Source of the DNA: Prevotella sp. | Lineage (GTDB): Bacteria; Bacteroidota; Bacteroidia; Bacteroidales; Bacteroidaceae | Direction of reading: 5' to 3' | Assembly: GCA_017467535.1 (NCBI GenBank) | Contig: JAFUST010000084.1 | Coordinates: forward strand, 1-59,626 | DNA: 59,626 bases | Part shown: one piece after another, positions 14,760-21,370 of the stretch | How positions within the stretch are numbered: position 1 is the stretch's first letter | How the letters are laid out: the number at the start of each line of letters is the position of its first letter | Notes under the pieces: generated by a model | Told to the model about the DNA's origin: nothing | Databases searched by the model: none | Seen by the model: only the letters and a program-made list of their open reading frames with translations | Made by a program: the position numbers and the translations under genes

Positions 14760-15788
14760 TTAGTGCAAAATGTAAAAAATCAGTTCCTTCATTAACTCTC
14801 CTGGCGGGGTGTTTGGGTTGTCCAGACCCTTACTTTTGGCATCTATTTCGCGTAGTTTGGAGATTATCTGCATTGTTTTCAGGGCCGTGTAGTTTCTCAT
14901 GCCGGTCATGTAGTCTTTGGCAGCCCACGGAGATCTCAGATCCAGCCACTGGGCCACAGCCTCCTGGCTCTGTTTTTGCGGACAGTAATAAGCCAGCATC
15001 AGATTCTGGAAGTAGTTGAAGAGCAACGGGAGAAACGAGTAGATGCTGCCGGCCTTCGGATTCTTGTCAAAATAATTGATAATCTGATTAGCCTTGAAGA
15101 TGTTGCGATTTACGATGGCATCCCTCAGTTCGAAACCGTTGAAGTCCTTGCTCACTCCTATCTGGTCTTCCACCACTTGGGGCGTGATGCGGCGGTCGTT
15201 CTCCGGCAGCGCGATGAGCACCTTGTCCAGTTCGCTGGTCAGTCGGCTCAGGTCTGATCCGATGGCGTCGGCAATCAGTTGGGTTGATTTGGGGTCGATG
15301 CCCACACCCTTGCGCTTCAGGTAGCCCTCGATGAAGGCCGGCAGTTCGCGTTCCTTGATCTTGTTGCTCTCGAAGATGATGCCCGCCTGCTGGATGGCTT
15401 TCACGTATTCACGCTTCCGGCCGTCTATTTTGCCGTTCTTGTGGCAGATGACGAGCACGGTGCTGGCCAGTGGCTGCTTGGCATACTTCTCCAGGGCATC
15501 GGTGTTCTTGATGTTTTGTGCCTCTTTCACGATGACCACCTGTCGTTCGGCCATCATCGGGTAGCGGCGGGCCGCATCGGCTATCTGCGAGGCGTTGGCG
15601 TCGCTGCCGAAGAGGACGGTCTGGTTGAAGTCGCGCTCCTCGGGCTGCAGGGCGTGTTCGGCTATGTAGTCGCTGATCTTGTCGATGTAGTATGGCTCGT
15701 CGCCCATGAGGTAGTAGATGGGGCGGTATTTTCCCTCCATCAGTTCCTTCATGATGCTGTCGTAAGTCATATTTCTGGTCTCGGCCAT
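14760..15788 (-). CDS. holA: DNA polymerase III delta subunit HolA
   Basis: 342 residues from the ATG at 15788; codons upstream to 15872 run through the promoter. The clamp-loader delta subunit opens the sliding clamp. Family features: MTYDSIMKELMEGKYRPIYYLMGDEPYYIDKI is read here in parts (YRPIYYLMGDEPYYID near residue 20), FGSDANASQIADAARRYPMM, and SDLSRLTSELDKVLIAL in the middle domain; the C-terminal collar domain holds AKDYMTGMRNYTALKTMQII. Length is typical of Bacteroidales HolA. It is divergent from the HsdR-N gene, with overlapping face-to-face promoters, and ends in a strong terminator. Confidence 0.92.
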   Translation of the reverse strand: MAETRNMTYDSIMKELMEGKYRPIYYLMGDEPYYIDKISDYIAEHALQPEERDFNQTVLFGSDANASQIADAARRYPMMAERQVVIVKEAQNIKNTDALEKYAKQPLASTVLVICHKNGKIDGRKREYVKAIQQAGIIFESNKIKERELPAFIEGYLKRKGVGIDPKSTQLIADAIGSDLSRLTSELDKVLIALPENDRRITPQVVEDQIGVSKDFNGFELRDAIVNRNIFKANQIINYFDKNPKAGSIYSFLPLLFNYFQNLMLAYYCPQKQSQEAVAQWLDLRSPWAAKDYMTGMRNYTALKTMQIISKLREIDAKSKGLDNPNTPPGELMKELIFYILH

Positions 15789-15817
15789 TTGTTTCTCAGA
15801 TTTATTTAGTATCTTTG
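15788..15817 (+). promoter_or_regulatory. Promoter of the HsdR-N gene
   Basis: TTTG at 15788-15791, 18 nt, TATCTTTG at 15810-15817. The ATG at 15851 follows after a leader of about 27 nt. The -33 box touches the holA start codon. Confidence 0.6.
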
Positions 15818-15834
15818 CAAACGATTTCAGTCTG

Positions 15835-15842
15835 CAAAGATA
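15835..15842 (-). promoter_or_regulatory. -7 element of holA
   Basis: TATCTTTG on the minus strand. Together with the plus-strand -7 box it forms an 11-bp inverted repeat (GTATCTTTGCA at 15809-15819 and its complement at 15833-15843), so the two promoters point at each other. No clear TTTG at -33. Confidence 0.5.
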
Positions 15843-15850
15843 CAAAATAA

Positions 15851-16297
15851 ATGGAAATAAACCTACCACCATACGAAATAAAATTTCGCGAGCAGGGCGG
15901 AAAGCGTCAGATTTTCGACTTTCTGCGCCGCAAATACGTGGCGTTGACGCCAGAGGAGTGGGTGCGCCAGCATTTCGTCCACTATCTGCTGACGTGCAAG
16001 GGCTACCCCAAGGGTCTCCTGGCCAACGAGGTGGAACTGGTGGTGGGCGAAAAGAAACTGCGGTGCGACACCTTGCTATATAGCAGAGCGTTGCAACCGC
16101 AGATGATTGTTGAGTATAAGTCGCCGGAGATAGAACTGACCCAGCGCGTGTTCGACCAGATTACGGTCTACAATTTCCTGCTCCACGTCGACTATCTCGT
16201 CGTGTCCAACGGCCTTCAGCACTTCTGCTGCCGAATGGACTACGAGCGACAGGCCTATACCTTCTTGCAGGATATACCCGACTATGCTGACCTTTAG
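15851..16297 (+). CDS. Lone type I restriction enzyme R N-terminal domain protein
   Basis: 148 residues matching the HsdR_N_2-type domain throughout, a small PD-(D/E)XK-like fold. Visible core: LLANEVELVVGEKKLRCDTLLY, then MIVEYKSPEIELTQ with the E-x-K of the catalytic-type strand. Such single-domain proteins are widespread in Bacteroidota beside housekeeping genes and are not part of a restriction operon here: no methylase or specificity subunit is nearby. Role unknown; nuclease activity is possible. Its TAG stop shares bases with the TAA stop of the convergent zinc-ribbon gene. Confidence 0.85.
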   Translation: MEINLPPYEIKFREQGGKRQIFDFLRRKYVALTPEEWVRQHFVHYLLTCKGYPKGLLANEVELVVGEKKLRCDTLLYSRALQPQMIVEYKSPEIELTQRVFDQITVYNFLLHVDYLVVSNGLQHFCCRMDYERQAYTFLQDIPDYADL

Positions 16298-17151
16298 TCC
16301 ATGTCGTTGGCGTCGGTCGTCTTCTTCGACGAGGCCGTCTTGCGGGCCGTCGTTGTAGAGCGCTTGCGGGTCTTCTTCTCCTCCACCACGGGCTTCTCGG
16401 TCTTGATGCCGGCCAGTTCGGGATCGATCAGGATACGGCCGCAGTACTCGCAGACGATGACCTTCTTGTGCATCTTGATGTCCAGTTGACGCTGTGGCGG
16501 AATCTTGTTGAAGCAGCCGCCGCAGGCATCACGCTGCACGTAGACGATGCCCAGTCCGTTGCGGGCGTTCTTGCGGATGCGCTTGAAGGCGGTCAGCAGT
16601 CTTGGCTCGATCTTGGCCTCCAGGTCCTTGGCCTTGTCCTTCAGTTTCTCCTCTTCTGTGCGCGTCTCGTCCATGATCTCGTCCAGTTCGCTCTTCTTGA
16701 TCTCCAGGTCGGCCTGCTTGCCGTTCAGCACCTCCTGTGCCCCCTGCAGTTCCTCCTTTTTCTCGTCGATGCGCTTCTGGGCGTCGTTGATCTTCTTGTT
16801 GCAGAGTTCGATTTCCAGCGATTGGAACTCTATCTCCTTCGAGAGCGTGTCGTATTCGCGGTTGTTGCGCACGTCGTTCAGTTGCTGCTTGTAGCGCTCC
16901 ACGCTGTTCTGAGCCTCGATGATCTCGCCTTTCTTCTGCGAGATGGCGCGCTCAAACTCGCCTATCTCGTTCTCGATGCGCTCGATGCGGGTGGTCAGGC
17001 CTTCTATTTCGGCCTCCAGGTCTTCCACCTCCAGAGGCAGTTCGCCGCGCAGTGCTTTCTTCTCGTCGATGGCCGAGAGGGCCGTCTGCAGTTGGAAGAG
17101 GGTCTTCAGTTTCTCTTCCACTGACAAGTCTGTAGGATCTTTCTTTGCCAT
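16294..17151 (-). CDS. Coiled-coil protein with C4-type zinc ribbon
   Basis: 285 residues. The first two thirds are a long coiled coil rich in E, K, L and Q (LEVEDLEAEIEGLTTRIERI region). At about residues 208-240 comes a zinc ribbon with two CxxC pairs, CGGCFNKIPPQ and CEYCGRILIDPEL. The tail is basic and ends in serine/threonine/lysine residues. This is the conserved zf-RING_7 (CdsZ-like) family, suspected to act in nucleic-acid handling or ribosome-related processes; the role in Bacteroidota is not established as far as I know. It lies 63 nt after nif3 on the same strand, the usual pairing in Bacteroidales. Confidence 0.88.
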   Translation of the reverse strand: MAKKDPTDLSVEEKLKTLFQLQTALSAIDEKKALRGELPLEVEDLEAEIEGLTTRIERIENEIGEFERAISQKKGEIIEAQNSVERYKQQLNDVRNNREYDTLSKEIEFQSLEIELCNKKINDAQKRIDEKKEELQGAQEVLNGKQADLEIKKSELDEIMDETRTEEEKLKDKAKDLEAKIEPRLLTAFKRIRKNARNGLGIVYVQRDACGGCFNKIPPQRQLDIKMHKKVIVCEYCGRILIDPELAGIKTEKPVVEEKKTRKRSTTTARKTASSKKTTDANDMD

Positions 17152-17158
17152 GATGTTC

Positions 17159-17192
17159 AGCCCCCCTCTTGTTCCCCCGTGGGGGAAAGGCC
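17159..17192 (-). repeat. C/G-rich palindromic element, copy E
   Basis: TTCCCCC-GT-GGGGGAA stem at 17172-17187, with CCCCCC a few bases before it, lying in the 63-nt gap between nif3 and the zinc-ribbon gene. It is a diverged member: stem, short linker, G-run when read on the minus strand. Confidence 0.55.
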
Positions 17193-17214
17193 GTGGTCAG
17201 GGGCATGGGCCTTG

Positions 17215-17997
17215 TTATAAATAGATGATTGGATTCGTGGTTGTCTCGGCGATGTAGGTTGGCACGCCCGGGCAGTCGCGCCGGATGATGTCTTGGAAGA
17301 CCTCGGTGGTGAACTGCTCGCTCTCGTAGTGGCCGATGACGCATATCTGTATCTCCTGCTCGTGGCCGAAGTACTGGTGATAGTGCATCTCGCCGGTGAT
17401 GAAGGCATCGGCCTTCTGGCGGATGGCCTCGTCGAGGACGAAGTCGCCCGCTCCGCCGCAGATGGCCACCGTCCTGACGGGTCGCTGCAGCAGTTCGTTG
17501 CAGTGGGCGCACTTCACGCCGAAGCGCTCCTTCACCAGTCGGACGAAGTCCTCCGCCGCCATCGGGCAGGGTAGGGTGGCCATCACCCACTGGCTCTGCT
17601 TCGGGGCCTCGCCCATGGGCTGTATGGCCTCCGTGTTCCGTCCGACGAGTCGCTCGGCCATCTTCCAGTTGACGCCCCCCTGGGCGTTGTCCAGGTTGGT
17701 GTGCATCGATATGACGCAGATGTCGTGCTTGATGGCCCGCCGCACGGTGCGCTGCACGTCCGTCTGATCGCTCACCTGCTTCAGGCCGCGGAACAGCAGC
17801 GGATGGTGGCTCACCACCAGGTTGCAGCCCCTGCTCAGGGCCTCGTCGATGACCTTTTCGGTCACGTCCAGACACAACAATGCCCCTGAAACCTCCGCCT
17901 CTGTCAATCCAATCTGCAGGCCAGCATTGTCCCAACTTTCCTGCAGCGGCAGGGGCGCGAATCGTTCAAGGGCGCTCAGCACTTGTTCTATTTTCAC
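17215..17997 (-). CDS. Nif3-like dinuclear metal-centre hexameric protein
   Basis: 260 residues, DUF34/NIF3 family. It starts with GTG at 17997, giving the conserved KIEQVLSALERFAPLPLQESWDNAGLQIG start (read here in parts). Metal ligands: CNLVVSHHPLLFRG (His-His), MHTNLDNAQGGVN, and late TGEMHYHQYFGH and IGHYESEQF with further His and Glu. It lacks the PII-like insert found in longer members (about 365 residues), as is common. The family is annotated as a GTP cyclohydrolase I type 2 homologue or metal hydrolase; the true substrate is unclear. It is co-transcribed with the zinc-ribbon protein. Confidence 0.9.
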   Translation of the reverse strand: MKIEQVLSALERFAPLPLQESWDNAGLQIGLTEAEVSGALLCLDVTEKVIDEALSRGCNLVVSHHPLLFRGLKQVSDQTDVQRTVRRAIKHDICVISMHTNLDNAQGGVNWKMAERLVGRNTEAIQPMGEAPKQSQWVMATLPCPMAAEDFVRLVKERFGVKCAHCNELLQRPVRTVAICGGAGDFVLDEAIRQKADAFITGEMHYHQYFGHEQEIQICVIGHYESEQFTTEVFQDIIRRDCPGVPTYIAETTTNPIIYL

Positions 17998-18019
17998 GCT
18001 TCTTTTCGCTTTTAGGCTG

Positions 18020-18027
18020 CAAAGGTA
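18020..18027 (-). promoter_or_regulatory. -7 element of the nif3 operon
   Basis: TACCTTTG on the minus strand, 22 nt upstream of the GTG start. No clear TTTG at the -33 distance. Confidence 0.5.
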
Positions 18028-18092
18028 GTCATTTTCTTCCGAAAACGACCCACCCGGGCCTCATTTTAAACCATCTTTAACACTCCTGCCCC

Positions 18093-18914
18093 TCACCAGT
18101 CCCTCAGCAGTTCCTCGGCCTCTATCAGGTCCTCCACGTCATCGGGCAGGTCGGGGAAGAAGTTGTAGCCCGTCCGCTCCTCCACGTCGTCCACCGAACA
18201 GGCCCGCTCGCGCCAGGGCTGTCTGTTCCCGTCGTTGCGGAAGATGAATCCGATGGCCTTGCGCTGCGGCTTTTCGCGGTAGACCACCTTGAAGAATCCG
18301 CTGGGCACCTGCACCCTGTTGCGCCCGATGAATCTGGGCTCGCCCTCATAGATGGGGCCGCACACGACGGTCACCTCGCCATAGCGGCGGGCCCACGTGC
18401 GGCACTGCATCTCCAGCGCGTTCCAGTCCTCCTTGTTCAGCCCGTGGTTCTGCGGGCAGATGTTCGTCATCAGAAACGACTCCGTCATCGCCTGCTGGTC
18501 CCACTTGTTGTCGCCTGCGGGGCACATGTGCCCCCGGTCGTAGCGCGAGTTGTAGTAGTCCTGATAGGTGGCGCGCGGGGCCGGCACGTCCGTGTCCTCC
18601 TCGAATCGCTCGTTCTGCCGCTGCAGGTCGCCGTAGGTGTGGGCCTTCGTCAGCGTCCAGGCCACCCAGTTGGGCGTCTTCCGCTGCTTGTTGTACGAGG
18701 TCACGTAGCCCCGCCTCTCCAGCATGATCTCCGATGTGCCCCGGCCCACCCGCTGCTTCAGCAGGTTGACGGGTCTGTTGGGTGCCTGCTGCAGGGCGGG
18801 TGTGGCAGCCAGCGTCTCTATCTGTTCGGTCTCCGCCGTCTGCTGTTGCGGCTGTCCTTTGCAGGCGGCCAGCAGGAGCAGTGCCGAGAGTAGGGTGATG
18901 GAAAACTTGTTCAT
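18093..18914 (-). CDS. Lipoprotein DNA/RNA non-specific endonuclease
   Basis: 273 residues from the ATG at 18914 (an upstream ATG at 18953 lies in the promoter). The signal MNKFSITLLSALLLLAAC has a lipobox with the Cys at residue 18. The nuclease motif is YDRGHMCPAGDNKW (DRGH, catalytic His, about residue 125), followed by MTNICPQNHGLNKEDWNALE with the metal-binding Asn and Glu, then VVCGPIY and VPSGFFKVV: the Serratia-type NUC family. It probably degrades extracellular DNA or RNA at the cell surface for nutrient uptake or biofilm turnover. Confidence 0.92.
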   Translation of the reverse strand: MNKFSITLLSALLLLAACKGQPQQQTAETEQIETLAATPALQQAPNRPVNLLKQRVGRGTSEIMLERRGYVTSYNKQRKTPNWVAWTLTKAHTYGDLQRQNERFEEDTDVPAPRATYQDYYNSRYDRGHMCPAGDNKWDQQAMTESFLMTNICPQNHGLNKEDWNALEMQCRTWARRYGEVTVVCGPIYEGEPRFIGRNRVQVPSGFFKVVYREKPQRKAIGFIFRNDGNRQPWRERACSVDDVEERTGYNFFPDLPDDVEDLIEAEELLRDW

Positions 18915-18922
18915 GATGGGTG

Positions 18923-18954
18923 CAAAGGTAGTCAATTTCCTGCAATCCTGCAAG
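18923..18954 (-). promoter_or_regulatory. Promoter of the endonuclease gene
   Basis: CTTG (complement of 18951-18954), 20 nt, TACCTTTG (complement of 18923-18930). The same near-consensus form as the XRE promoter. The 22-bp repeat array begins 43 bp upstream. Confidence 0.6.
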
Positions 18955-18997
18955 TAGTTTCGCCGAAAAAGTCATGCGCGCCGCCTGCCGCTGAAGT

Positions 18998-19173
18998 GTT
19001 CCAGGGGGTGGAACATTTTGTTCCAGAGGCTGGAACATTTTGTTCCATGGGGTGGAACATTTTGTTCCGACGCTCCGAACAACCTGTTCCAAGGCCTCGA
19101 ACAACCTGTTCCAAGGCCTCGAACATTGTGTTCAGAGCCTTTGAGCACGCTGTTCAGTGGCTTCGAACGTGTG
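18998..19173. repeat. Array 1: eight 22-bp tandem palindromic repeats
   Basis: Eight consecutive units of exactly 22 bp starting at 18998, 19020, 19042, 19064, 19086, 19108, 19130 and 19152. Each has a 17-bp dyad core of the form GTTC(C/A)-N7-(G)GAAC and a 5-bp spacer (ATTTT, AACCT, ATTGT and others). Examples: GTTCCAGAGGCTGGAAC and GTTCCAAGGCCTCGAAC. A further GTTCC at 19218 is exactly in register (ten units on), so decayed units probably continue to about 19239. The unit length is not a multiple of three, and no stop-free frame here looks like a protein. Confidence 0.9.
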
Positions 19174-19339
19174 CTTCTGCCGCCCGGCACAGATGCTGCC
19201 GCCGCTTGGCTCGCCTCGTTCCACTGGCCGGCGCGTCTGCCGCGGTTTCGCGTTCTGCTGCTCCGGCGCGCTGCGCTTTTTTGCAAAAATGGCTGATTTT
19301 GACTAAAAATGAGCACTTTTTTTAGTGAAAAAATGTAAA

Positions 19340-19414
19340 ATCTATCACATCTATCACCATATCTGTCATCACTCAAACCTCGATAAACAAAGGAAAGTGA
19401 TAGATGTGACAGAT
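19340..19414. terminator. Long hairpin, possible bidirectional terminator
   Basis: ATCTATCACATCTATCAC (19340-19357) pairs with 19397-19414 at 17 of 18 positions; the loop is 39 nt. T-runs follow in both directions (six or more T after 19414; T-rich on the other strand). No gene runs into it from the left on the plus strand, so its purpose is unclear. Confidence 0.45.
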
Positions 19415-19682
19415 TTTTTTCAAAAATCTCTGTGTAGGAAAAAACGGCCTTTTCGTCCTCTGCCGACAGTCCGACGGAGTCGTCCGGCTACTTCCGTGTA
19501 TAAAACAGTTGGGCAAAATCAATGTTCTAAAAAAGCGCTCCTCATGTTCAAAAATCTGTTAAAGCAATGAAATTACCCCCCCCCTTATTTGTTAAAAAGG
19601 ATTAAATAAAGGTTTATATATTGGTGGTATTATTGTCTATTTAGGTAAAAACCATTAAATTTGTACAATATTTCTGTTCTTT
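19415..19682. other. Gene-free stretch upstream of the fimbrial operon
   Basis: No credible gene. It contains an eight-C run near 19577 and an AT-rich section from about 19590 to 19680. TTTG at 19660-19663 and TTTG-like sequence at 19679-19683 do not have proper spacing, so I cannot place the operon promoter with confidence. Confidence 0.4.
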
Positions 19683-19718
19683 GCATCTTCCTTTTCAAGT
19701 TTACTTGAAAGGCGATGC
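19683..19718 (+). promoter_or_regulatory. Hairpin in the fimbrial operon leader
   Basis: GCATC-TT-CCTTTTCAAGT, a two-base loop, then ACTTGAAAGG-C-GATGC. The stem of about 15 bp with one bulge lies 30 nt before the first start codon, upstream of a purine-rich ribosome-binding region. It could be a leader stabiliser or a regulator site. Confidence 0.45.
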
Positions 19719-19748
19719 CAGAGGAGAAGAGATAATGACGATAAAAGG

Positions 19749-21341
19749 ATGACGAAAAGTCAGAGTTGTAGAAAATTATTTGGATTATTGGTGATGCAAG
19801 TTTGCCTGTTGGCTTTCAGCAACCGCATCACTGCCCAAGGCCCCGCGGACTTGGCCTTTGTCGATTCTGTGGCACCGTCTCAGGTGGCCGTGCGCACCAA
19901 TCTGCTTTGGTGGGGCACCTTGACCCCCAACGTGGGCGTCGACTTCCGGCTCAGTCCCAAGTGGTCTCTGGGGGTCAACGCCGGCCTCAATCCCTGGACA
20001 TTCTCCGAAAACAAGAAGTGGAAGCACCTGCTCATAGCGCCCGAGTTGCGCCACTGGAACAAGCAGACCTTCCAGACCCCCTCCTCCTACTGGGGCCTGA
20101 ATGCCTTCTACAGCCACTACAACGTGGGCCACGTGAAGTTCCCCTTCGGCCTCTACCGTGAAGTGCGCGACCATCGTCTGCAGGGCGATCTCGTGGCGCT
20201 CGGCCTCTTCTATGGTCGCACCTGGCGGCTCAGCCGTCTGTTCCGCATGGAGGCAGAGTTGGGTCTCGGTGGCGGCTATACGTGGTACGACAAGTTCGAG
20301 TGTGCCGTCTGCGGCACCAAGGTCGGCGACGACCGCAAGGCCTTCCTGGTTCCCAAGTTGGCCCTCAATCTGGTGCTCGATCCCGGCAGGAAGGTTCGCA
20401 TCGGGCGGCCCGTCATCATCGAGCCGGTAGACACCGTCGTGCCGGAGAAGGTGGAGGTGCTGCCCGTGCTGAAGTCCAGGCCCCTCAAGCCGCAGACACA
20501 GGGCGACGTGCTGATGGCCGACAATGCCGTGCTGCAGGAGTTCTCACACTACAAGCCCTACGACCGGACCCGCGTCATGCGGCGTGACTCCGGTGCACTC
20601 TTCGTCCACTTCACCGTGGGCAAGGCCGAACTGGGCCGCGGCTTCCGCCAGAATGCCGAGACGCTCGACCGCATCGTCAGCATCACCCGCCAGATCATGG
20701 CCGACCCGAAGAGCAACGTGCGGCTGATCCAGATCATCGGCTTCGCCTCCATCGAAGGCCGCGTGCAGCCCAACGAGCAGTTGGCCCAGCAGCGTGCCGA
20801 GGCCCTGAAGCGCTACGTGCAGCAGCAGACCGGCGCTGCCGACTCGCTGTTTGAGTTGAACAACGGCGGCGAGGCCTGGGCCGAGTTCCGCGACCAGGTG
20901 GAAGAGATGCTGGAGCAGGGCCGCGGCGATGCCGCCCAACTGCGCCAGGTGCTGGCCGTCATCAGCGAGGAGCCCGATGCCGACCGCCGCGAGCAGCGTC
21001 TGCGCCGCTTGAACGGAGGCCGCACGTGGCAGTACATCAAGCAGAGCGTGCTGGCCGACCAGCGCAACTCCGGCTATCTGCGCATCTATTTCGACCGTGT
21101 GCCCGACCGTCAGGCCGAGCAGATCAACCGGGCCGCCGCCCTCCTGCAGCAGGAGCGCTACGACGAGGCCCTCTCTATATTAAATAAGGTACGCGAGGAC
21201 CAGCGTTCGTGGAACGCCCTCGGCGTTGCGCTCTACATGACCGGCCATCGTGCCGAGGCTCTCGACTATTTCCAGCAGGCAGCCGCCCAGGGCGATGCCG
21301 ATGCCCAGGAGAATCTGCGGCAGTTGGAGGATAAAAGATAG
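19749..21341 (+). CDS. DUF3575 / OmpA-like / TPR protein heading the fimbrial operon
   Basis: 530 residues in three parts. After a signal peptide (about 1-30) comes a DUF3575 domain (about 45-215: VRTNLLWWGTLTPNVGVDF, NPWTFSENKKWKHLLIAPE, FYSHYNVGHVKFPFG), an eight-strand barrel-like domain found beside fimbrial genes in Bacteroidales. Then an OmpA-like region (about 285-400: HFTVGKAELGRGFRQN, IQIIGFASIEGRVQPNEQLA, QQRAEALKRYV) likely to bind peptidoglycan. Last a short TPR region (about 455-525: LLQQERYDEALSILNKVR, NALGVALYMTGHRAEALDYF). It is probably an outer-membrane assembly or anchoring partner for the pilus. The start at 19749 has AAAAGG just upstream. Confidence 0.82.
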   Translation: MTKSQSCRKLFGLLVMQVCLLAFSNRITAQGPADLAFVDSVAPSQVAVRTNLLWWGTLTPNVGVDFRLSPKWSLGVNAGLNPWTFSENKKWKHLLIAPELRHWNKQTFQTPSSYWGLNAFYSHYNVGHVKFPFGLYREVRDHRLQGDLVALGLFYGRTWRLSRLFRMEAELGLGGGYTWYDKFECAVCGTKVGDDRKAFLVPKLALNLVLDPGRKVRIGRPVIIEPVDTVVPEKVEVLPVLKSRPLKPQTQGDVLMADNAVLQEFSHYKPYDRTRVMRRDSGALFVHFTVGKAELGRGFRQNAETLDRIVSITRQIMADPKSNVRLIQIIGFASIEGRVQPNEQLAQQRAEALKRYVQQQTGAADSLFELNNGGEAWAEFRDQVEEMLEQGRGDAAQLRQVLAVISEEPDADRREQRLRRLNGGRTWQYIKQSVLADQRNSGYLRIYFDRVPDRQAEQINRAAALLQQERYDEALSILNKVREDQRSWNALGVALYMTGHRAEALDYFQQAAAQGDADAQENLRQLEDKR

Positions 21342-21370
21342 AAGATAACAATAGGTATAAATGCAATAGT

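Noticed and set aside
15851-16297. A type I restriction-modification system
   Set aside because: Only the small HsdR-N-like domain is present; there is no helicase part, methylase or specificity subunit nearby.
18998-19173. CRISPR array
   Set aside because: Repeats are imperfect and spacers only 5 bp; no cas genes are present.
18972-19376. Open frames across array 1 on both strands
   Set aside because: They arise because the 22-bp unit lacks stop codons; the period is not a multiple of three, so the peptide has no consistent repeat per unit, and no ribosome-binding site is evident.
19325-19570. A small gene of 81 codons upstream of the fimbrial operon
   Set aside because: It spans the hairpin at 19340-19414, has no recognisable family and poor coding character.
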